The notes: generated by a model from the sequence alone, not told the origin. A stretch of DNA of 64,000 nt from JADJSS01 sp964490845 (GCA_964490845.1 CAZBED010000008.1:55422-119421); one strand, 5' to 3'. Counted from the stretch's first letter, positions 26,496-35,679 are shown. A program made the numbers and translations.

Positions 26496-26525
26496 TTTGA
26501 GGTCAGTCCAAATTTACTAAATTTG
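26496..26525 (+). promoter_or_regulatory. Promoter of the rightward PhyH array
   Basis: TTTG (26496-26499), 18 nt, TAAATTTG (26518-26525) is a full match to the Bacteroidetes consensus, 19 nt before the ATG at 26545. Confidence 0.75.
26509..26516 (-). promoter_or_regulatory. -7 box of the methyltransferase-UbiA operon
   Basis: CAAATTTA reads TAAATTTG on the minus strand, 46 nt before the ATG at 26462. A CAAA that could serve as -33 lies 22 nt away, longer than the usual 18-19, so strength is uncertain. It lies within the spacer of the rightward promoter, so the two polymerases would compete for the site. Confidence 0.45.
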
Positions 26526-26544
26526 ATGAATAAATCTACAAAAG

Positions 26545-27459
26545 ATGAGACCCGTATTTAATAATCCTGAATTAGAACAGCAATTTCAAAAAGACGGATA
26601 TGTAATTATCCCTTTTTTAACTGATGAAGAAGTGGTGGAAATCAAGGAACGTTACTTTGAAACGTTGCCCAACAGCGGAGGCCTGATTGGAGCCGAAGAC
26701 GCCGGACTAAAAGATAAAATCACCTATGACTTCACCTTCATTGATAAAAATATTGAGTATAAAAAGCTAGTCTTTAAAATAATCACTGACCGGTTTGACA
26801 AGTATGTAAAGAAGTATCTGGCAGACTACACTCCCATTATTGCCAACTTCATCCGCAAGAAAACAAATGACGGGGAAGTTCCGCTGCATCAGAACTGGGC
26901 TTTTGTGGATGAGCGAAAATGTACTTCCGTATCTATCTGGTGCCCGCTGGTAGACAGCAACGAGAGCAACGGCACCCTTCAGGTAGTTCCTGGAACTCAT
27001 AAACGCTATGGTGAATTCCGCGGGCCGATGGTTCCGTGGGAACTGGAAAACATCAAACACGATATTATTAAAAAGCACCTGATACCCATGAACCTCAAGG
27101 CAGGGCAGGCCGTAGTACTGGATGACAGTATTGTACATTATTCCGCTATCAATAAAACCGATGATTTGCGACTGGCCATACAATTAATATTAATTCCGAG
27201 CGAGGAAAAATCCATACACTACCACATGAACCCGCAGAAGAGCGGCACTAATATAGATGTGCTGGAAGTAGATCAGGAATTTTATATGAATTTTAACCCC
27301 TGGAAACAGCCTGAAAATGTAAAGGTGCTGCGTAAGATTCATTATAAACCTTTTGACATGTCGGTTCAGACCTTTGAAAAAGGCATATTCTCCACCCGAA
27401 TTGACGAGGAACCTGAGAAAAAATCCCTCTTCGATAAACTGAAAGCCGTTTTTAATTAA
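26545..27459 (+). CDS. PhyH-family protein with altered metal triad (HxN)
   Basis: A 304-residue member of the phytanoyl-CoA dioxygenase (PhyH) family of Fe(II)/2-oxoglutarate oxygenases, and the first gene of the rightward array. The double-stranded beta-helix core is intact: distal His198 (SIVHYS) and 2-oxoglutarate-binding Arg209 (DDLRLA). The usual HxD is H115-Q116-N117 (CAT CAG AAC), so the metal-binding Asp is replaced by Asn. All 13 other PhyH domains in the window keep Asp. In related halogenases loss of the Asp carboxylate opens a site for halide, and in other proteins it means loss of activity. Which applies here is open. It overlaps the next gene as TAATG. Confidence 0.88.
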   Translation: MRPVFNNPELEQQFQKDGYVIIPFLTDEEVVEIKERYFETLPNSGGLIGAEDAGLKDKITYDFTFIDKNIEYKKLVFKIITDRFDKYVKKYLADYTPIIANFIRKKTNDGEVPLHQNWAFVDERKCTSVSIWCPLVDSNESNGTLQVVPGTHKRYGEFRGPMVPWELENIKHDIIKKHLIPMNLKAGQAVVLDDSIVHYSAINKTDDLRLAIQLILIPSEEKSIHYHMNPQKSGTNIDVLEVDQEFYMNFNPWKQPENVKVLRKIHYKPFDMSVQTFEKGIFSTRIDEEPEKKSLFDKLKAVFN

Positions 27460-29288
27460 TGTTACAACTGAAAGATGCATATCAGCAGCAACTATTGAAT
27501 ATAAACGGGTATTTCACCATCCCTTTTTTATCCGATGAGTTGGCCGATAAACTGAAATCCATTTATTACGCTCATTTTAACGATACGGAGACCACTTTTT
27601 ACTCCACTTCTTTCCATCCTGACACCGATTTCAAAAAGAAAGTAAGTGATGAGATTATTTCGCTTGTACAGGAAAAACTAAATACCATTGCCATTGATTA
27701 TAAAATACTCGGCAGCTCCTTTCTGAAAAAAAATGCGAACGACAACAACCCTCTTCCGCTTCATCAGGACTGGACAGTGACGGATGAAGAAAAATATGGT
27801 TCTTATACTATCTGGATTCCGCTGCAGGACACATCACAACAAAACGGTGCCATTCGTGTAATAGACGGCAGCCACAACGTTGAAAATAATTTTCGGGCGC
27901 CAAGCCTTCCGGTAGCCTTTGAAGCAGAAAGGAATCAGTTTGACAATTATCTGAAAACACTACCGCTCAAAAAAGGAGAAGCGTTTATTTTCAACCAGAA
28001 ACTTATGCATGCCTCCTGGCCTAACCACTCACACGAAGAACGGCTCGCAGTAACCATAGGACTGGTGCCTAAGGATGCGGCGTTATTTATGTTGTATTTT
28101 AATAAACAAAAAAACGAACTGCAACAATATAGTATGCCGGATGATTTATTTATCCGTTATCCCGAAATTATTGGGGAACCTAAAATAGGTACTCTGGAAA
28201 AAACATTCCCGTATACACCTAAAAAGTTTACGGAAAAAGAGTTCAGACAACAGCTTTTTGAAAACAGAACTAAATACTCCACCATGCAACCATTATTTTC
28301 CAGCCCTGAACATCAGGCCTTCTTTGAAACAAACGGCTATTTAAAAATAAATGCTTTAGACGAAAAGGATATTAAAGAGCTGAAAGACTTTTTGTTTGAA
28401 TCCGGAATTAAAAAAGTGACTGATTATGGGTTTTATGTGGGCATGGATCATGAGAACAAGGCATTAGTGGCCACTATGATGGACAAAATCAGCTCGATAG
28501 CAATGCCTAAACTGAATCCATTTTTAAAGGACTACCAGCTGATCACAGCCAGCTATGTGATAAAAGACCCGAATCCGAAAGGCGTAGTTCCGCCCCACCA
28601 GGACTGGACCTTTGTGGAAGACGAAACCCGGCATTGTTCGGTAACCTGCTGGATAGCGCTCGTAGACACCAATATGGAAAACGGCTGTATGGGCGTAATC
28701 AAGGGAAGCCATAAATTTTTAAATAGTGTCCGCCCTTCGCCATCTCCACAGGTTCCGTCACCACTTGCGAAGCATATGTTTTCCATGTTTCCATATTTTG
28801 AGTTGCTGCCTATGAAAGCGGGTGAAGCGCTCATATTCGACAACAGAACTTTCCATTCCTCTCCTCCTAATATTACTAATGAACCTCGTCTGGCTGTTGG
28901 ATTAAGTTTTACTCAGAAGGAAGCACAACTCAGGCATTATTATTGTAAACCAGGAACAAAGGATACTTTATTAAAATACAGGATAGATCCCGCATTTTTT
29001 ATGAAATACGACAATGGTACCTTATCAAGGATGTATGATGCAGGACAGGTTATTGAAGATTATGAATTAATGGGGGAACAAAAATTTGTATGGGAAGACC
29101 TGAGTAAAGATGAAATGAAACAGCGCATCCTGAACGCCGGAAATGTTTACAACAAAGAACTGACCCATCACATGATGTCCCTGTTCGGAGAACAGATGAA
29201 AGACGGCGTCAAAGACAAGGTAATGGGTCTCCTTTCTGCATTTAATCCGTTGAATGTACTCAGAAGAATAAAAGAAAAAGTAGCTTAA
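27459..29288 (+). CDS. Tandem-domain PhyH dioxygenase (two catalytic domains)
   Basis: A 609-residue protein formed from two complete PhyH domains. Domain 1 (about 1-255) has H102-x-D104, His184 (LMHASW) and Arg195. Domain 2 (about 279-545) has H380-x-D382, His466 (TFHSSP) and Arg477. Both have the HQDWT opening of the array's first subfamily. A helical tail of about 50 residues ends the protein. Both sites look able to bind Fe(II) and 2-oxoglutarate, so one polypeptide could do two oxidations. The most likely origin is in-frame fusion of neighbouring array genes. Start and stop overlap both neighbours by one base (TAATG), so translation is coupled. Confidence 0.9.
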   Translation: MLQLKDAYQQQLLNINGYFTIPFLSDELADKLKSIYYAHFNDTETTFYSTSFHPDTDFKKKVSDEIISLVQEKLNTIAIDYKILGSSFLKKNANDNNPLPLHQDWTVTDEEKYGSYTIWIPLQDTSQQNGAIRVIDGSHNVENNFRAPSLPVAFEAERNQFDNYLKTLPLKKGEAFIFNQKLMHASWPNHSHEERLAVTIGLVPKDAALFMLYFNKQKNELQQYSMPDDLFIRYPEIIGEPKIGTLEKTFPYTPKKFTEKEFRQQLFENRTKYSTMQPLFSSPEHQAFFETNGYLKINALDEKDIKELKDFLFESGIKKVTDYGFYVGMDHENKALVATMMDKISSIAMPKLNPFLKDYQLITASYVIKDPNPKGVVPPHQDWTFVEDETRHCSVTCWIALVDTNMENGCMGVIKGSHKFLNSVRPSPSPQVPSPLAKHMFSMFPYFELLPMKAGEALIFDNRTFHSSPPNITNEPRLAVGLSFTQKEAQLRHYYCKPGTKDTLLKYRIDPAFFMKYDNGTLSRMYDAGQVIEDYELMGEQKFVWEDLSKDEMKQRILNAGNVYNKELTHHMMSLFGEQMKDGVKDKVMGLLSAFNPLNVLRRIKEKVA

Positions 29289-30145
29289 TGACCGGTGATT
29301 TAAGTAAATGCGGATTCGTCATTGTCGATTTGCTGGATAATGCGGTGGTGGAGCAATTAACTTCTCTGACACAGAAATACCTTACATCATCAGGGCAGGA
29401 TTTTATTTCATCTTCACATCATTTATCTATTGACGACTCAAAATTAATCAACCGTGAATTACATTCCGTTATAAAGCCCAAAACAGATACCCTGTTCCCT
29501 TCCCTTCAATTACTGGGCGGTACTCTGGCTACCAAGATTAAAGGAAATGATGTATTAAAAGCACACAATGACTGGTCAATTGTAGATGAATCCTGTTATA
29601 ATTCATTTAATCTATGGATACCGCTGGTAAATACCAGCAAAGAGAACGGTACACTTGGCCTGATTCCGGGGTCACATTTATGGCCTGTGAAATTAAGGGG
29701 ATTGGGTATTCCGGGCGATTATGAATCATATACCCGTCAATTTCTGGACATAGGATATGAACCGGAATTAAAAGCGGGACAGGCCATTTTATACAACCAT
29801 AAGCTCATTCATTACTCCAGGCCGAATAAAACGGATTTGCCGAGGAATGTTGCCATCATTGGCATGAAAGATAAGGAAGCGGAATTATGTGTTTCTTTTT
29901 GTTTAGACAAGCAGTTTATATCAACCTATGAGGCGAGTGAAGATGATTTTTATGGTTTTGATGTACTAAAAATTCAAAAAAATAAGCTGATTTGCAATAT
30001 TCCACTTCAGCAAACCGAAATTAATTGGAAAATAATCGTCCAACAATATGACCACTACTGTCCGGTTGAGTATAAGAAAAAGATACCTGAAACTTCAGTC
30101 TGGAGTTTATTGAAATCCTATCTTATCGATAAATTGAAAAATTAA
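29288..30145 (+). CDS. PhyH-family dioxygenase
   Basis: A 285-residue Fe(II)/2-oxoglutarate oxygenase. Metal ligands are H93-N94-D95 (HND, still HxD), distal His175 (LIHYSRPN) and Arg186. It belongs to the subfamily with W after the HxD motif and the LRGLGIPG segment. The N-terminus is shorter than its neighbours (the HxD lies about 10-35 residues earlier). The TAATG overlap couples it to the tandem-domain gene. A gap of 103 bases follows before the next array gene, the largest within the rightward set. Confidence 0.9.
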   Translation: MTGDLSKCGFVIVDLLDNAVVEQLTSLTQKYLTSSGQDFISSSHHLSIDDSKLINRELHSVIKPKTDTLFPSLQLLGGTLATKIKGNDVLKAHNDWSIVDESCYNSFNLWIPLVNTSKENGTLGLIPGSHLWPVKLRGLGIPGDYESYTRQFLDIGYEPELKAGQAILYNHKLIHYSRPNKTDLPRNVAIIGMKDKEAELCVSFCLDKQFISTYEASEDDFYGFDVLKIQKNKLICNIPLQQTEINWKIIVQQYDHYCPVEYKKKIPETSVWSLLKSYLIDKLKN

Positions 30146-30248
30146 ATTTTAACTTGACTGTTGAATACGTTTTTTATTGAAAACAGAATTCAACTCAAAG
30201 CAAAAACTGAAAGTAAACTATATTAAAAAATAAAAGTAAGACTATTGC

Positions 30249-31160
30249 ATGAAGCGCCTTTTTGATTTTTTTAAAACACAAGAAATAGCAACAACACCCC
30301 GTGTTTTTCCCAGTAATTATTTTTTAGAAAAATCTTATCAGGAATCTATCAATAAGAAAGGATATGCCGTTATAAAAAATGTCGTTGCGGAAGATAAAAT
30401 CCTGCTGCTGAATGATATTTACAATCGACTCACCCAATTTCAGGAATATTCCATTCATGATAAATTTCAGAATAGCGGCAGATTTCGCTCTCCGGAGATT
30501 CGTAATTTTGTGATGGAAAATATAGGCGCCTTTTCAAAACAGTTTTTACCGACCGTTTTTGATGCATCAGTATTTGATGATAATACAACCGGTGCCTTTC
30601 AGATTAAACCTCCCTCTAAGGTGAGTGAATTAAATCCGCATCAGGATGCTCCTGTAATAGATGAAACAAAAGAGAATGGATTATTCGTTTGGATACCACT
30701 TTGTGATATTAATGAACAAAACGGCGCTATTATGGTATTGCCGGGAAGTCATTTATGGGGCAATCATCAGCGTTCCTTGAATGTTCCATGGGTACTGGAA
30801 AAGCATACGAAATTATTATGGAAGCACATGCAACCGGTTTATGTGAATAAAGGCGATATCATTGTTTGGGATACCGCGTTAATACACGCCTCTCTGCCAA
30901 ATTTATCAAATCAGACAAGAGTCGCTATTACCTCTACCCTATTGCCTAAAGACTTTAAAATGGTGGAATTTTTTAAAGATAAACAAACACCGAAAGGTAA
31001 AATTGAGAAATACCAGGTGGAAAGGAGTTTCTGGGAATCCGAAGATATCATGAAAAGACCACCTTGTCCCCCTAATCAATTCCTGGAGATGGAAGATGAA
31101 GCTTTTCCTTCTTCAATATCTTCTAAACAATTAGTATCTTTAATTCAGAAATTCTTATAA
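30249..31160 (+). CDS. PhyH-family dioxygenase, second subfamily
   Basis: A 303-residue oxygenase with H131-Q-D133, His213 (LIHASLPN) and Arg224. It carries marks of the second subfamily of the array: PHQD followed by a small residue instead of Trp, HLWGNHQRS, LLWKHMQPVY and NKGD. Residues before the core contain the RVFPSNYFLE segment that this subfamily uses near residue 20. It is the only rightward member of this subfamily; its closest relatives by motif are the leftward genes at 37485 and 36572. This points to exchange between the two arms by duplication and inversion. Confidence 0.9.
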   Translation: MKRLFDFFKTQEIATTPRVFPSNYFLEKSYQESINKKGYAVIKNVVAEDKILLLNDIYNRLTQFQEYSIHDKFQNSGRFRSPEIRNFVMENIGAFSKQFLPTVFDASVFDDNTTGAFQIKPPSKVSELNPHQDAPVIDETKENGLFVWIPLCDINEQNGAIMVLPGSHLWGNHQRSLNVPWVLEKHTKLLWKHMQPVYVNKGDIIVWDTALIHASLPNLSNQTRVAITSTLLPKDFKMVEFFKDKQTPKGKIEKYQVERSFWESEDIMKRPPCPPNQFLEMEDEAFPSSISSKQLVSLIQKFL

Positions 31161-31170
31161 GTTTCTTCCA

Positions 31171-32067
31171 ATGTTCGAATTTAAAGATAAACATATCAAT
31201 GCAGTACTGAAAGATGCTTCCTTACAGGAACAACTGGAAACGGAGGGGTATGTGGTGGTCCCGTTTTATAATCAGAATGACATTGAAAAACTTACCCATT
31301 TCTATACCGAAAATACCCAAAGCAATAAGTCAGGGTTTCAACCGACCACTTATTTTAACAGCCTGGAGTACAGGCTAAAAGCTAGCGAGTTTATCAAAAA
31401 TATCGCGCGCCCTTATATCGATCGATATCTGACTGACTACAAAGCCTATATGGGCAGTTTCATTGTAAAACATTCGGATAACAAAAGTGAACTGGGCGTT
31501 CATCAGGATATGAGTTTGGTTGATGAATCAAAATTTATGGGTATGAACATATGGGCGCCACTTTGTGACACCACCCCCAGAAATGGCGCATTGCATCTAA
31601 TACCCGGAAGCCATCGGATATTCCCAACCTACAGAAATGCCACCATTAAAAATATTTATGACAAGCACTACCATTTAATCAAAAAATACATGCAACCGGT
31701 GTATATGAAAGCCGGTGAAGCCATTATTTTTGACAACAGCATTCTGCATTATTCTCCGGTCAACCACTCAGACAACATCAGGATAGCTACCAATGTATTT
31801 GTTACACATAAGGATGCTAAAATCACCATCAGCTACCACGACAAATCAAAAAATAAAATAGAGAGATTCGAACAACAAGACGATTTCTTTACTACATATA
31901 CGCAATTTGGCAATGACAGCAACCAGGAAAGGCCTAAAATAGGTGAAAGCTTAGGATTTACAGACTATGACTTCCCGGATTTATTACCGGAGCAGTTAAT
32001 AAAATTATATGGCAATCCGCCAAGAAAAAACTGGATTAATATTATTAAAGAGAAGCTATTTGCATGA
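31171..32067 (+). CDS. PhyH-family dioxygenase
   Basis: A 298-residue oxygenase. Ligands are H111-Q-D113, His193 (ILHYSPVN) and Arg204 (NIRIAT). Met follows the HxD motif where relatives of the first subfamily have Trp. It shares KHYHLIKKYMQPVYMKAGEA-type features with both subfamilies. The gene begins 10 bases after the previous stop, and its own stop overlaps the next start (ATGA), so it is in the middle of the operon. Substrate unknown. Confidence 0.9.
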   Translation: MFEFKDKHINAVLKDASLQEQLETEGYVVVPFYNQNDIEKLTHFYTENTQSNKSGFQPTTYFNSLEYRLKASEFIKNIARPYIDRYLTDYKAYMGSFIVKHSDNKSELGVHQDMSLVDESKFMGMNIWAPLCDTTPRNGALHLIPGSHRIFPTYRNATIKNIYDKHYHLIKKYMQPVYMKAGEAIIFDNSILHYSPVNHSDNIRIATNVFVTHKDAKITISYHDKSKNKIERFEQQDDFFTTYTQFGNDSNQERPKIGESLGFTDYDFPDLLPEQLIKLYGNPPRKNWINIIKEKLFA

Positions 32068-32882
32068 TACCCCCTATTTTCAAAGATAAGGTGCTGCAGG
32101 AGGCATTTGAAGAGCAAGGTTTTGTAAAGATACCTTTACTAAGCAAAGAGGATATTCAACTATTGACCGACTTATTTTATAAATTTCACGGAAATCTTCA
32201 AGAGAATACGTTTGGCGCGTCTTCGTTTATCCATAACAAAGCAGAAAAACACATAATAAGGGATACATTATATCCTGTATTTTTGCCTTATTTTGAAAAG
32301 CTGTTAAAGGACTACACTTATTTCGGTTCTTCTTATTTATATAAAACGAAAGGCAAAAACTCCGACCTTGCTCCGCATCAAGACTGGACAATAGTAGATG
32401 AGAAGAAATATGTAGCTATCAATATATGGACTCCATTGATTGACACTACTGAACAGAATGGCACCTTATATGTGTTGCCAGGCAGTCAGGCTCAAAAATT
32501 CTTTACTTTGCGCGCACCTACCATTCCTTTTCATTTTCAGAATAAGATGCAGAAAGTCCTCAGAAACAGTATACCGACCAATGCCAAAGCCGGTGAAGCT
32601 GTTATATTAAATCAGAGTTTAATACATTATTCATCTCCTAACATGGCTGATGACATAAGGATTGCTATTACATCGGGGATTAAGAGCAAAGGGGCGCCTA
32701 TGCTTTTTCATTACAAAACTAAAAAAAATAAGATAGAGCGCTATGAGATGCCGGAAGACTTTTTACTGGACTTTGACGACTTTGTGAAAGATATATATGA
32801 GCGGCCTAAGAATGGGAGATTTACAGGGGAAATAGAATATGGGGGATTTTGGAACAGGCTTATTGGCTTAATAAAAAGATAG
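32064..32882 (+). CDS. PhyH-family dioxygenase, last of the rightward array
   Basis: A 272-residue oxygenase, the shortest of the array. Ligands are H105-Q-D107, His188 (LIHYSSPN) and Arg199. The PGSH turn of most members reads PGSQ here; that His is structural and not a metal ligand. It shares RAPTIPF with RAPSLPV of the tandem protein and is thus of the first subfamily. The stop lies 19 bases from the stop of the convergent leftward array, with no hairpin between them, so transcripts from both arms may overlap. Confidence 0.9.
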   Translation: MIPPIFKDKVLQEAFEEQGFVKIPLLSKEDIQLLTDLFYKFHGNLQENTFGASSFIHNKAEKHIIRDTLYPVFLPYFEKLLKDYTYFGSSYLYKTKGKNSDLAPHQDWTIVDEKKYVAINIWTPLIDTTEQNGTLYVLPGSQAQKFFTLRAPTIPFHFQNKMQKVLRNSIPTNAKAGEAVILNQSLIHYSSPNMADDIRIAITSGIKSKGAPMLFHYKTKKNKIERYEMPEDFLLDFDDFVKDIYERPKNGRFTGEIEYGGFWNRLIGLIKR

Positions 32883-32901
32883 CAAACAAAAAAATCTATT
32901 T

Positions 32902-33804
32902 CTATTTACTCAACGTCAATAAATCCAGGAAGCTGCCTTTGGTATAATAATAATCTATTTTCTTCTTACTCAATATCGGAAATTTTTGTGAAGGTATTTT
33001 GCTTACATGTTCTTCTGTAAAATAGCTCTCATCAATTTTATGCAACACCGCAAAATCCTGTAACATAGTGTTTTGTTCCACTACATTAATTAATTCCCTA
33101 TCAGCGGGTACCGTTGACATCTGTATAGCAAGCCTGTCAGAGTTTGATTTGTTTATAGTGGAACCATGAATCAGCGCCGGATCAAAGATAATAACATCAC
33201 CGGCTTGGGTAGGCACAGGTACCATATGTTCACTGATGATATCGATAAAAGGTTCGAAATTCCACTTCATATGGAAATTAGACCTGAACTGATTACCAAA
33301 AAGATGGCTTTTGGGAATAACATGCAGGCATCCGTTATTGACATCCGTGTCCCCTAAAGATATCCATATAACCAATGAATTACCGGATGTCTCATCTACC
33401 AGACTCGGGTCCTGATGAGGGCGTGAACCGGAAACCGAATTAGCAGGATTTATACAATACCCGACACTGATGGGAAATCTTAACAGGTCGATATTTAAAA
33501 TATTTCCGATATATTTTTTAACGGATTGCGTTACCTTATCATAAGTTTGCTGACGAATCTCTTTGGATTTAAACGAAACAGAATTGATAAAATAATCTGT
33601 TTGCTCAAAATCCTTTAATTGTTTAATAGCATTATACAATTCGTTGAGGCTTGTAACAGTCTCTTCCGGAAGCACCTTCTTAAAAAGAACAAAACCATTA
33701 TGGCTCAATTCTTTACCGGCTTTTATGTCTTTGAATAATTTATCATTAAAGCTCCTGGAAATCAGAGTATCTATTTTTCTTTTAAAAAGATTCTTTAAGT
33801 GCAT
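32902..33804 (-). CDS. PhyH-family dioxygenase, last of the leftward array
   Basis: A 300-residue oxygenase, second subfamily. Ligands are H130-Q-D132, His213 (LIHGSTIN) and Arg224. It is close to the leftward gene at 34768: both have HQDP, GCLHV.PKSHL.GN and ALIHG-T-IN. It is the 3' gene of the leftward operon and its ATG overlaps the upstream stop by one base. Confidence 0.9.
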   Translation of the reverse strand: MHLKNLFKRKIDTLISRSFNDKLFKDIKAGKELSHNGFVLFKKVLPEETVTSLNELYNAIKQLKDFEQTDYFINSVSFKSKEIRQQTYDKVTQSVKKYIGNILNIDLLRFPISVGYCINPANSVSGSRPHQDPSLVDETSGNSLVIWISLGDTDVNNGCLHVIPKSHLFGNQFRSNFHMKWNFEPFIDIISEHMVPVPTQAGDVIIFDPALIHGSTINKSNSDRLAIQMSTVPADRELINVVEQNTMLQDFAVLHKIDESYFTEEHVSKIPSQKFPILSKKKIDYYYTKGSFLDLLTLSK

Positions 33805-34781
33805 TATCTATTTGTAATTTTTTTAAATGCCGTATATATAAAACTCTTAACCTTTTCTTTTTTAGTTTCAGTTTTGAAGCGGTTTAATAACTTAATATTT
33901 TTATCCTGGACATTCACATCAAACTTTCTGAGTTTCTCTCTGACTGATTCCCAGGAGGTATCGTAATTGCCAAAAGGTTCTACAGATAAGAGTTCATAAT
34001 CTTTTATTTCTATGTTTCCATCTTTGTACATCTCCTGTATTTTAGAGTTATTGCATTTTATCAGAAAATTCTTGTCCGCACTGTACTTAAAAAACTCATA
34101 CTTATTTTTCGGATTTCTTATATAAACAAAGCCTTTGCTATTCTTTTTAATGAAACTGATATTTAAAGCGTATCTGGTATCACTGGTATAATTCGCGAAA
34201 GAACCGTGAATTGATTTATTGAAAAAATAAACTATTTCACCTGCTTTCATAGGTTTAAATTCAAGGTATTTCATCAGGTCGTATTCATTTTTTACAACCG
34301 GCGAAATATCAAACGGAAAAGGAAATGCCCTTTTATAATCATAGAACAAATGACTCTTAGGAATAAAACCAATTACACCATTATTCGTATCCGTATCAAC
34401 CAAAGGAATCCAGCACATGAAGGAGGGTTCATCGGGTTCGTCCGTATAAGTAAAATCCTGATGTGCTGTGATTAAAAATTTTTTAGTAGGAGTCTTATTA
34501 ATTAACGTTGCAGAAAAAAATTCATATTCAGGAAGTATATTCTCAAAATACGGTTTCAGAATTTTAAAAAGTATATTCTGCATTCTTGACCTCAACGAAT
34601 ACTCTTCTGTATTCATACCTACATTAAAATCACAACCCACGCTATCCGGTATGTTTAACTCATTATCAATATTTAACAACCGGTCAACTAACGCGTGGTC
34701 AAGTCTGCCGGTATATACAAATCCGTTTTGGTTAAGAATATTATCCAGTGCATTATTGTTAAATATGCTATAATTTGTCAT
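33804..34781 (-). CDS. PhyH-family dioxygenase, divergent member
   Basis: A 325-residue oxygenase and the longest single-domain member. Ligands are H107-Q-D109, His192 (SIHGSFAN) and Arg203. It has a TYTDEPDEPSF insertion right after the HxD motif and a Lys-rich C-terminal extension of about 30 residues. It is the most divergent of the array and looks very AT-rich. The start overlaps the upstream gene by 14 bases, and its stop overlaps the next start. Confidence 0.88.
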   Translation of the reverse strand: MTNYSIFNNNALDNILNQNGFVYTGRLDHALVDRLLNIDNELNIPDSVGCDFNVGMNTEEYSLRSRMQNILFKILKPYFENILPEYEFFSATLINKTPTKKFLITAHQDFTYTDEPDEPSFMCWIPLVDTDTNNGVIGFIPKSHLFYDYKRAFPFPFDISPVVKNEYDLMKYLEFKPMKAGEIVYFFNKSIHGSFANYTSDTRYALNISFIKKNSKGFVYIRNPKNKYEFFKYSADKNFLIKCNNSKIQEMYKDGNIEIKDYELLSVEPFGNYDTSWESVREKLRKFDVNVQDKNIKLLNRFKTETKKEKVKSFIYTAFKKITNR

Positions 34782-35679
34782 GCTTGGCCGATTTTGATAA
34801 TTCTGAACGTAATTTCTTTATTTGTGAATTAACGCTGAAAACAGATATGTTGCTAATATAATTCTTACTTGGCTTTTGAAATAAATGTTCATCCAGATAG
34901 TATTTACTGTCAATTTCATGATTACTGACTAAGTACCCGTTTATTCTCGAGAACGTAACCATCTTTGCATTTTTAGGTAAAATGGGTACATTCAATGCCA
35001 GCCTGTCTGTCTGTGTTGTATTTATAGTAGTGCCATGAATTAATGCCGCATCAAAAACTATAATATCTCCAATTTCTACCGGAACCGGTATTAAATACTT
35101 CCAGAACTCGGCTGAATAGTCTTCAAAAACCCAATCCATATTGATTGAACGTTTGCTATTGCCCCACAAATGACTTTTAGGTAATACATGCAGGCAGCCA
35201 TTTCCCATATTTATATCTTCCAGCGGTATCCACGCAATTACTGAATATGTTTTTTCTTCATCTACATAAGCCGGATCCTGATGAGGCTTACAGCTCATAA
35301 TAGCATTTGGAGGATTTATACAATAAGCTCCTCCAAATGGCATATCAATTTTTTCTACATCTATAATAGATGCTAACGCATGCGATAAAATCGGTGTAGT
35401 CTGTTCTTTCAGATAATATTTGGCATCGCTGTTATTGAGAGCCATTGTATTCAGGAAATTGGGGTTATTTTCATAAAACCTGAATTGTTCCGTAGCTTCT
35501 TCATAAACTTTTATTAATGCATCCGTATATTGCTTATCTATAGCGGCTTTGAGATGGATATATCCGTCTTTTTCAAATTTTTCCTGATGTGCAGTACTTT
35601 TAAAAATCTTTGGCTCAAAAGTTCTTTGGACGGAATCTTTTCCGGAACTTAAAAATATATTTTTCAGGAAGTTCCTCAT
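34768..35679 (-). CDS. PhyH-family dioxygenase
   Basis: A 303-residue oxygenase of the second subfamily. Ligands are H133-Q-D135, His215 (LIHGTTIN) and Arg226. It contains HLWGNSKRS, a variant of the WGN-x-x-RS block that marks this group, and FEPKIF near residue 21. Its start and the preceding stop share one base, so it is translationally coupled. It alternates with first-subfamily members on both sides (33804 and 35679). Confidence 0.9.
   Translation of the reverse strand: MRNFLKNIFLSSGKDSVQRTFEPKIFKSTAHQEKFEKDGYIHLKAAIDKQYTDALIKVYEEATEQFRFYENNPNFLNTMALNNSDAKYYLKEQTTPILSHALASIIDVEKIDMPFGGAYCINPPNAIMSCKPHQDPAYVDEEKTYSVIAWIPLEDINMGNGCLHVLPKSHLWGNSKRSINMDWVFEDYSAEFWKYLIPVPVEIGDIIVFDAALIHGTTINTTQTDRLALNVPILPKNAKMVTFSRINGYLVSNHEIDSKYYLDEHLFQKPSKNYISNISVFSVNSQIKKLRSELSKSAKHDKL

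Noticed and set aside
29288..30145. Inactive PhyH because of HND in place of HQD
   Set aside because: The middle residue of HxD is free to vary; His93, Asp95, His175 and Arg186 are present.
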